From IMG/VR virus record IMGVR_UViG_3300031885_000088, positions 1-27,693 of that record: DNA of 27,693 nt; one strand, written 5' to 3'. A program made the translations under genes and the position numbers. Under the pieces are notes generated by a model, which was not told the DNA's origin, searched no databases, and was given only the letters and a program-made list of their open reading frames with translations. Shown here piece by piece: positions 6,323 to 11,298 of this stretch. The number at the start of each line of letters is the position of its first letter. Positions within the stretch are counted from its first letter, which is position 1. Source of the DNA: a virus.

Positions 6323-6827
6323 ACATCCACTTTTTGGCTTAAAGCGTTCAGAAGAATTTAAAAACCATTGTAGAATTGCTGCTCATAAAAGAACTAAAAG
6401 AATTGGATATTATTTTTCGACTCTTGCTAGAAAAAATCAAGTACCTGGTATGCAAGGTAAAAAACATACATTAAAGACTATCAAAAAAATGAGTCAATGT
6501 AAAAAGGGAAGTAAAAATCCTTTTTGGCGTGGAGGAGTTTCAAAAGAAAGAGATAGATATTATAGTTCATATAAGTATAGAATTTGGAGAGAAAAAGTAT
6601 TTACTAGAGATAATTGGACATGTCAAAAATGTAATACTAGGAATGGAAATGGAGTAGAAGTTTATTTACAAGCTCACCATATTAAACCTTTTTATAAGTT
6701 TAAAGAATTGGTTTACATTGTTTCCAATGGTATAACACTCTGTAAAAAATGTCACTCTTTAACAGATACTTATGGTGGGAAAGCCAACAGCCATTTTGCA
6801 GAAGAAGCAAGAAATGTTGCTGATTAA
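6309..6827 (+). CDS. HNH homing endonuclease with NUMOD3 motif and captured tail
   Basis: 172 residues from ATG 6309, which lies within the end of the 6008 gene. An upstream in-frame ATG at 6219 lies deeper inside that gene. Residues about 45-75 hold a NUMOD3-type DNA-binding motif (GMQGKKHTLKTIKKMSQCKK, then NPFWRGG). The nuclease domain has C105/C108, the catalytic pair H123-H124 (QAHHIKP), N140 and C145/C148 (LCKKCH), so the zinc-bound HNH core looks intact. Such enzymes cut DNA lacking their gene and spread by homing. The last 13 residues do not belong to the HNH fold; they resemble the tail of the neighbouring small phage protein. No convincing RBS is seen. Confidence 0.85.
   Translation: MFVIKHPLFGLKRSEEFKNHCRIAAHKRTKRIGYYFSTLARKNQVPGMQGKKHTLKTIKKMSQCKKGSKNPFWRGGVSKERDRYYSSYKYRIWREKVFTRDNWTCQKCNTRNGNGVEVYLQAHHIKPFYKFKELVYIVSNGITLCKKCHSLTDTYGGKANSHFAEEARNVAD
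6788..6827 (+). repeat. Target-gene 3' end, copy 2 (fused to the HNH gene)
   Basis: This codes for the last 13 residues of the HNH protein (NSHFAEEARNVAD plus stop) and is the ungapped partner of 6283-6322. It is probably the original 3' end of the interrupted gene, displaced downstream by the insertion and still in frame. Confidence 0.65.
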
Positions 6828-6852
6828 TTAATTGCATAACCAATTAATTAAT
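6823..6852. repeat. Perfect 12-bp inverted repeat after the HNH gene
   Basis: ATTAATTAATTG (6823-6834) and CAATTAATTAAT (6841-6852) are exact complements around the loop CATAAC, and the HNH stop codon lies within the first arm. It may be a weak terminator or mark the edge of the inserted segment. It is entirely A/T apart from one G:C pair, so the hairpin is not strong. Confidence 0.6.
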
Positions 6853-6866
6853 AATATTATTATGGA

Positions 6867-7028
6867 ATGTTGATAAAATGCAAGAAATGTCCTACTAAAT
6901 ATGAAAGTAAAATATTTAAAGTTTGTCCTAGTTGCAAGAAGATAAAATTTGATTTTAGCCATAAGACAAGTATAAAATTATATAAAAATTCTATGGATTA
7001 TTATTTTATTGATTTTGAGCCACGCTAA
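6867..7028 (+). CDS. Small zinc-ribbon-like protein
   Basis: A possible 53-residue protein with two CxxC pairs (KCKKCP near residue 5 and VCPSCKK near residue 20), as in a small zinc ribbon, followed by a basic then aromatic tail (DYYFIDFEPR). No clear RBS precedes it. It lies between two HNH genes and may be an accessory fragment of the same mobile segment. The Cys spacing is the main support. Confidence 0.4.
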   Translation: MLIKCKKCPTKYESKIFKVCPSCKKIKFDFSHKTSIKLYKNSMDYYFIDFEPR

Positions 7029-7039
7029 TATTGCACTAA

Positions 7040-7080
7040 CCCGAGCAATCGTAGAGCTGGGCATCTCATTAAACTGCCCA
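7040..7080 (+). other. GC-richer patch with two competing hairpins
   Basis: The 60 bases from 7021 are about half G+C, clearly richer than the flanks. GGGCA/TGCCC (7059-7063 with 7075-7079, extended by one T-A pair at 7058/7080) makes one hairpin. CCC-AGC (7040-7046, one bulged G) with GCTGGG (7056-7061) makes another, using the same GGG. The pair sits directly upstream of the 7089 gene, which has no RBS. It could be a small control element or remnant sequence. Confidence 0.35.
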
Positions 7081-7088
7081 ATAAATTT

Positions 7089-7346
7089 ATGATAAAAAAA
7101 TATGAAATATATGATGGATTTGCGAATATACTTGATGATTATCCTATTGTAGAAGCAAAAACTGCAAGTGAAGCTGTTAGAAAATTTTTAATCAATTCAA
7201 AAATTATATTTACAAAAATTAAACGGAGTAAAACTAATAGTGTGCGAATATCCGCACAACCATTTATAGAAAAAAATGGAAATAAATATGCTAATGGAAT
7301 AAAAGTATGGTTTGAGATCTGGAATAAGGATAAATTATTATGTTAA
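7089..7346 (+). CDS. Hypothetical small protein
   Basis: The 85-residue protein begins MIKKYEIYDGFANILDDYP and has a mixed beta/alpha pattern, including a helix around ASEAVRKFLI and a final beta stretch (GIKVWFEIWNK). No RBS precedes its ATG; an overlapping upstream frame ends in ATGA at 7089-7092. Its end overlaps the HNH gene by 7 bases. Family not recognised. Confidence 0.6.
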   Translation: MIKKYEIYDGFANILDDYPIVEAKTASEAVRKFLINSKIIFTKIKRSKTNSVRISAQPFIEKNGNKYANGIKVWFEIWNKDKLLC

Positions 7347-7816
7347 AAATATGTCCAACTTGCAAAAAAGAATATAAAACTTATTATAATCGCCAAAAAA
7401 ATTGTTCTATTAAATGTAAAAATATTTATATGGGTTCTATCTCACCCAATGGTAGATTTAAAAAAGGTCATAAGTCATTATTTGCATGGAAAAAAGGAAG
7501 TCATATTTCACCATCAACAGAATTTAGAAAAGGCAATAGGCCAATAAATTATGAACCGATTGGAACAATTCACTCAAGAACAGTAAATAAAAAACAACAT
7601 TGTAATAATAAATTCATTAAAATTGCAGAACCAAATATCTGGGAGTCATTAAGTATTCATATCTGGAAAAAATATAATGGAAAAATACCTAAAGGAATGA
7701 TTATTCATTTTAAAGATTTAGATAATACGAATTATAAAATTAATAATCTTCAATTAATTACTAGAGCAAAACATATTAATATTCACAGAGATTTAATTAA
7801 TGCTTTTAAACTATGA
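7340..7816 (+). CDS. HNH endonuclease with N-terminal zinc ribbon
   Basis: The 158-residue protein starts with a zinc ribbon (C5, C8, C22, C26), a basic linker with repeated KKGH/KKGSH/RKGN motifs like NUMOD-type DNA-binding spacers, then an HNH_3-like domain (about 70-150) with WESLSIHIWKKYNGKIPKG, IIHFKDLDNTN and NNLQLITRAKHINIH. The usual HH pair of this family is H123-F124 here, so activity could be reduced. Asn and His later in the domain are kept. It overlaps both neighbours (7 bases upstream, ATGA downstream), which suggests an insertion between two adjacent genes rather than into one. It probably spreads by homing. Confidence 0.8.
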   Translation: MLKICPTCKKEYKTYYNRQKNCSIKCKNIYMGSISPNGRFKKGHKSLFAWKKGSHISPSTEFRKGNRPINYEPIGTIHSRTVNKKQHCNNKFIKIAEPNIWESLSIHIWKKYNGKIPKGMIIHFKDLDNTNYKINNLQLITRAKHINIHRDLINAFKL

Positions 7817-8172
7817 AAAACTTTTATAAATACAAAGAATCAAGCTATCAAATTGCATTAGTTAATTATTTAAAATTGCAATACCCAAACATATTATTCA
7901 CAGGAGGATTTGCAGGTGATAAATTAGGGCTGTTGGCCGCTATTAGGCGTAAGAAAATGGGATATATTGCAGGGACTCCCGATCTATTTATAGCAGAACC
8001 TAGGAATAATAAACATGGTATATGGCTTGAAATGAAGAAAGAAGGGGGGACACTATCGCCAAATCAAAAAGAATTTATTAAAAAAGCTATTGACAGGAAT
8101 TATGAAGTATTAATATGTTATAATTTTAATGAAGCAAGAGATAAAATTGATAAATACTTAAAAGGAAACTAA
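7813..8172 (+). CDS. VRR-NUC domain nuclease
   Basis: The 119-residue protein matches the VRR-NUC fold, a PD-(D/E)XK variant: an N-terminal helix ESSYQIALVNYLK, a middle GTPDLFIAEP with D57, IWLEMKKEGGTLSPNQKEF with E73, K75 and Q85, and a final strand/helix (YEVLICYNFNEARDKI). All core catalytic residues are visible. Stand-alone VRR-NUC proteins are common in phages and are thought to cut branched or flapped DNA; the role here is inferred from the family. The start overlaps the HNH stop as ATGA. Confidence 0.88.
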   Translation: MKNFYKYKESSYQIALVNYLKLQYPNILFTGGFAGDKLGLLAAIRRKKMGYIAGTPDLFIAEPRNNKHGIWLEMKKEGGTLSPNQKEFIKKAIDRNYEVLICYNFNEARDKIDKYLKGN

Positions 8173-8175
8173 AAA

Positions 8176-8535
8176 ATGATGCCAATTAATCAGGAACAAG
8201 TAGAAAAATTATGCAAGAAATTTGATGAATTAATGAAAAAATACGATACGCTTTACAATACTTTTTATACTCAAAAAGTAAGACGCAAAGAAAATGAAAG
8301 AAAATTAATCGGTATCCTAGCCAGACGTGTTAACGCAACCATGAAAAACATCACTACTATTAATCGCGCTGTTAAATATTTTAATCAGATAGAAAAAGGA
8401 AAGTTAATCCCGATATTGACACATGACCAGCACTCCAAACTTTTTACATGGCTTAATCATGAAATGCGAATGCCTAGACTTAAGAAAATAGATTTAATAT
8501 CCAATAGCCAAAGCAAGACCATAGAAAGAGTCTAA
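8176..8535 (+). CDS. Hypothetical protein, last gene of the + strand block
   Basis: The 119-residue protein is basic and mostly helical (EQVEKLCKKFDELMKKYDTL at the start). AAAGGA lies about ten bases before the ATG pair at 8176/8179. Its last 42 bases overlap the 3' end of the opposite-strand gene ending at 8494. Family not recognised. Position after the VRR-NUC gene might suggest DNA metabolism or late regulation, but no motif supports either. Confidence 0.55.
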   Translation: MMPINQEQVEKLCKKFDELMKKYDTLYNTFYTQKVRRKENERKLIGILARRVNATMKNITTINRAVKYFNQIEKGKLIPILTHDQHSKLFTWLNHEMRMPRLKKIDLISNSQSKTIERV

Positions 8536-8940
8536 TTTCCACTTGGTGCCTTCTTTCCGCGGCCACCCTGACACATACGGCCCAAACTCAATGTAAGGCA
8601 ATTTGATGCCCTTTACGTGGATTTTACCCCATGAGGAGTTATCGCCTATGCCTACAATGTTGTCCAGGCGTAAACCTATTTGAGCCAAAGGCCTATTTTT
8701 TACAGGATTAGTTTCATAGCCACCATTTATATTTATATAATCAACTCCTGAATTAAAAGTTATTGTCCGTATCGGCATGTAAAATATTGTTGACTCAATC
8801 CCAAACTGATTAATCGCCTTGCCTATCCGTAATTGCTGAGCAAAAGCAGATAAATCAAATATTGGCTTATCTTCCGCTACTACCAAACTACTTATCCCTA
8901 TTAAAATCAATAGGGCTAACATCAATTTTAGTTTTGTCAT
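8494..8940 (-). CDS. Exported protein with Sec signal peptide
   Basis: The 148-residue protein has a clear signal peptide (Lys-containing start, hydrophobic LMLALLILIGISSLVV, likely cut after VVA before EDKP). No lipobox Cys is present, so it is not a typical outer-membrane spanin. The mature part looks beta-rich with alternating polar and aromatic residues and ends YGLALAIGY, an aromatic C-terminus like those of small outer-membrane barrels. GAGG precedes its start inside the previous ORF. It is the last gene of the late block, after the lysis genes. A role in lysis or envelope change is inferred from position. Confidence 0.65.
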   Translation of the reverse strand: MTKLKLMLALLILIGISSLVVAEDKPIFDLSAFAQQLRIGKAINQFGIESTIFYMPIRTITFNSGVDYININGGYETNPVKNRPLAQIGLRLDNIVGIGDNSSWGKIHVKGIKLPYIEFGPYVSGWPRKEGTKWKLDSFYGLALAIGY

Positions 8941-9049
8941 GTTCTTTTACCTCTTTGTTTTTAAATCCAGTCCCCAGAATAGTTCTATAATCAAGACTGG
9001 TCATATTGCCTTTCATTAATTTAGAAAATAAAAATCTAAATATAGACAT
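8888..9049 (-). CDS. Small ORF overlapping the exported-protein gene
   Basis: A 53-residue ORF (MSIFRFLFSKLMKGNMTSLD at the start) is read from ATG at 9049, with GAGGATAGATATA ahead of it. Its 3' end overlaps the start of the next gene by 53 bases in another frame, and that gene's RBS lies inside it. The first 12 residues are hydrophobic/basic, the rest polar. Function unknown. The overlap recalls nested lysis genes, but no lipobox or long TM segment supports a spanin. Confidence 0.45.
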   Translation of the reverse strand: MSIFRFLFSKLMKGNMTSLDYRTILGTGFKNKEVKEHDKTKIDVSPIDFNRDK

Positions 9050-9064
9050 TATATCTATCCTCAT

Positions 9065-9448
9065 TTAATGCGGCTGATTAGTTTCAGGTTGTTCCGTTGC
9101 CTTAACCGCTTCTTTAAGTTTTTCGTCAAGCAATTTAACGTCATCATCTATTATATCTGATACAAGTTTTTGAAACTCTTTAGGGAACATATCAATAACA
9201 AACTGTTTTTTATCTGCTCCCATTCCTTCATCAGGCAAAAGCATTTCAGCCAAGACAATTATTTCATGCCTTACCTTATCAAACTGTGCCTGTATTTTTT
9301 CATTTCCATTAATTAATTTAATGGCAAGTAATGAAATCATCCCATCAGTTATTTTCTTTTGCGTCCAATTCTTAATCCATTTTCTTATAAATGGCGCTGC
9401 TATTCCAATTCCTGCTGTCAAACTTAATCCAATTATCCAGTCTTTCAT
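9065..9448 (-). CDS. Holin-like small membrane protein
   Basis: The 127-residue protein has one N-terminal TM segment (about 4-21, WIIGLSLTAGIGIAAPFI), then a basic stretch (RKWIKNWTQKK) and a long helical cytoplasmic part ending in an acidic/Pro tail. This layout resembles some phage holins of the LLH type, but no diagnostic motif is seen. RBS AGAGGAGATAATAAA is strong and lies within the preceding 50-residue ORF. Its position just downstream of the endolysin candidate supports a lysis role. Confidence 0.55.
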   Translation of the reverse strand: MKDWIIGLSLTAGIGIAAPFIRKWIKNWTQKKITDGMISLLAIKLINGNEKIQAQFDKVRHEIIVLAEMLLPDEGMGADKKQFVIDMFPKEFQKLVSDIIDDDVKLLDEKLKEAVKATEQPETNQPH

Positions 9449-9597
9449 TTTATTATCTCCTCTCGTTTTCGCCCTCTTTTAAGTTTTGATAATCTGTTGT
9501 TAAAAGTTAAGCGATTTATTTCTTTGTTCAATCGTGAACGTAACCATGTGAAATCAGGTTTAGCGGGACTACCGTTAGCTTTTATTGTCGTTTTCAT
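9445..9597 (-). CDS. Small basic protein in the lysis region
   Basis: A 50-residue ORF starts three bases after the stop of the peptidase gene and ends overlapping the next start by ATGA. It is strongly basic (SRLNKEINRL, KLKRGRKREE) with no TM segment. The tight spacing on both sides supports it; no clear RBS is seen. Family not recognised. Confidence 0.45.
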   Translation of the reverse strand: MKTTIKANGSPAKPDFTWLRSRLNKEINRLTFNNRLSKLKRGRKREEIIK

Positions 9598-9600
9598 ATT

Positions 9601-10059
9601 TCAATCTAGTAAATAATAAAATGGCTCGTTTTCTTTTTTAAATGCTTGACTCACCCTAACTATACCAAATGCCGAACCGCAATTTGCGACCATCGGCACG
9701 ATACAATTATATGAACTTGATAATTGCATAGGCACAGGATAAATTATCGCACCATGACTATGGGCTTCCGGCCAGGGAGTCTTTGGGTCATCGGCCGTAT
9801 TAAGCCAACCGGCCAGAATAAGCTTATCGCCATATAATGCTTTTTCTGTGGCCGACACTGCCCCTAAAATTAAACATTCCTGCTGTGCTTTTAAAATTAT
9901 ATGTGTCATATCCAAATCTTTAAATCTATTATCACCCATTAATTCGCAAATTCTGGACACAAAAATATTACAGAATGTTTTAACTATCTTGCCATTTTCG
10001 TAAACAGGTTTAATATCTTCCATTGCCAGAACGGTGTCGCACGCTTCTTTTAAATTCAT
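9601..10059 (-). CDS. CHAP/NlpC-P60-like cysteine peptidase, likely endolysin
   Basis: 152 residues from the ATG at 10059, chosen over the longer frame (from 10134) because GGGAGG lies just ahead and the ATG overlaps the previous stop. The order KTFCNIFVSRICELMG (C30), a central tryptophan region, AHSHGAIIYP (H100/H102) and VPMVANCGSAFG recalls CHAP-like peptidoglycan amidases/endopeptidases, where an N-terminal Cys and a later His form the active site and a final Asn/Gly-rich strand closes the fold. No signal peptide or cell-wall-binding domain is seen, so export would depend on a holin. It sits between an XhlA-like protein and the 9065 TM protein, a normal lysis order. Confidence 0.65.
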   Translation of the reverse strand: MNLKEACDTVLAMEDIKPVYENGKIVKTFCNIFVSRICELMGDNRFKDLDMTHIILKAQQECLILGAVSATEKALYGDKLILAGWLNTADDPKTPWPEAHSHGAIIYPVPMQLSSSYNCIVPMVANCGSAFGIVRVSQAFKKENEPFYYLLD

Positions 10060-10379
10060 GAATGCCTCCCTGAGATAAATCCAACCAAAGCTCCTACTGC
10101 GGAACTGATACCCGTAGCTAACCACTTCATCCAAGACAGGTCATTCTTAACTACTGCGATATCGTTCTTAACGTCAGCGATATCATTTTTATTATCCTGA
10201 TTATCTTTCATTAAAGGTATCAAAGCCTTATTTATAGTTACCTCTAAATTCTTAATATCATCTCTAGTAGCTTTAACCTCTTTAAGAGTATATTCATCTC
10301 TTAACTCCAGAATGGTTACCCTCTTGTCGAGATTTATATTTTCCTTCCTTCTTTCGTTGCCGTCCCAGCTTGGTGTCAT
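10056..10379 (-). CDS. XhlA/holin-like protein: coiled coil plus C-terminal TM
   Basis: The 107-residue protein has a polar start (MTPSWDGNERRKENINLDKR), a long coiled coil (about 17-80) with heptad-like copies of NDIADVKNDIAVVKND, and a C-terminal membrane segment (WLATGISSAVGALVGFISG). This matches the XhlA-type membrane partner of phage lysis proteins and other coiled-coil/TM holin-like proteins. Its stop overlaps the peptidase start (ATGA). Confidence 0.65.
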   Translation of the reverse strand: MTPSWDGNERRKENINLDKRVTILELRDEYTLKEVKATRDDIKNLEVTINKALIPLMKDNQDNKNDIADVKNDIAVVKNDLSWMKWLATGISSAVGALVGFISGRHS

Positions 10380-10381
10380 AG

Positions 10382-11035
10382 TTATTTTCCATTCCAGCTC
10401 TCCAAGTCGCTTAAAATGGCATTCATTTTAGATGGTGTCATTTCTAACATTCTTTTGGCATCTAATTGTTTCCATATTTTAATTTTACTTTGAATTTCTG
10501 CAACTTTTATTTTAGTAAAATCAATGTCTTGAATTGAATCAACTTTAAGTGTTTTGAGAATATCCTCAACAGTCTGTTTCCAATTTATAAATTCGGTATA
10601 AACCTGCTCTATAACCAAGTGAGATTGACTTATCATATATTGTTTGTTGACAATTTCTAATTGTAATTTATCAATTTTAATTCTATCTCGGTTTATATCC
10701 TTATGTTCACTTTTTATGTCTTCTATATCCAACTTTAATTCTTCGATTTCCAATTCAGTTTTTTTAAATTCATAACTTCTTTGAGCTAAATTGTTCATTC
10801 TGGATTGTAATTCCATTAACACTTGCACAAGTTTTCCTTCTTGTGTCGGATATTCAATATCCGATAAAATAAATTTATTAATAAATTCTTTTGAAAGCGG
10901 AAGAAATGGAACTGCAATATAACTTGCCGCTTCTGCAATTTGTTTACATTTGTCCTCGTCAATAATTAAACTTTTGGCTCTTGTTTCTTCTGAAATAATC
11001 GCTATGTCTCTTGCTTTTTCGTATTGCTCATTCAT
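10382..11035 (-). CDS. Coiled-coil protein between fibre and lysis genes
   Basis: The 217-residue protein has RBS GGAGAAAGACA and no TM segment. A conserved-looking helical N-terminus (EQYEKARDIAIISEETRAKS) leads to a long coiled coil at about 80-140 (KKTELEIEELKLDIEDIKSE) and a helical C-terminus ending ILSDLESWNGK. Such proteins after fibre genes can be fibre chaperones or lysis accessory proteins. No family recognised. Confidence 0.55.
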   Translation of the reverse strand: MNEQYEKARDIAIISEETRAKSLIIDEDKCKQIAEAASYIAVPFLPLSKEFINKFILSDIEYPTQEGKLVQVLMELQSRMNNLAQRSYEFKKTELEIEELKLDIEDIKSEHKDINRDRIKIDKLQLEIVNKQYMISQSHLVIEQVYTEFINWKQTVEDILKTLKVDSIQDIDFTKIKVAEIQSKIKIWKQLDAKRMLEMTPSKMNAILSDLESWNGK

Positions 11036-11045
11036 TGTCTTTCTC

Positions 11046-11288
11046 CTATGCTAAGTCCGCTTGCACTTCTTGCAATGTCCTTAATACGACTTCTCCATTT
11101 ACAACTTTTAATCCGCTTACAAGTTTACCTACGGTTGCCATCGCTTCTTTGACATCATTTGCTAATTCTGGAATTACTGCAAAGGTAAAATTACACCACG
11201 TTCCAGAGTCACCATATGCTCCTGATTGTCTTTCATCCATACCTATACATATTACAACATTATTAATATCGTATGCCGCTCTATACAT
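11046..11288 (-). CDS. Small protein after the Kelch fibre gene
   Basis: 80 residues from the ATG at 11288, chosen over the 88-residue frame because TAAGGAGGATATT precedes it at ideal spacing. It begins MYRAAYDINNVVICIGMDERQ, has a beta-rich middle (GTWCNFTFAVIPE) and a helical end. It might be a fibre assembly factor by position. Family not recognised. Confidence 0.55.
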   Translation of the reverse strand: MYRAAYDINNVVICIGMDERQSGAYGDSGTWCNFTFAVIPELANDVKEAMATVGKLVSGLKVVNGEVVLRTLQEVQADLA

Positions 11289-11298
11289 AATATCCTCC

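Noticed and set aside
7030-7080. tRNA gene (GTAGAGCTGGG and CTCAT resemble D-arm and anticodon)
   Set aside because: No acceptor stem, no T-arm and the anticodon loop does not close properly.
6976-7092. Hydrophobic frame like a small membrane protein
   Set aside because: No ATG, GTG or credible RBS at its start; it is mentioned only with the GC-richer patch.
8494-9049. Rz/Rz1 spanin pair
   Set aside because: The exported protein lacks a lipobox Cys and the small ORF lacks a clear membrane anchor.
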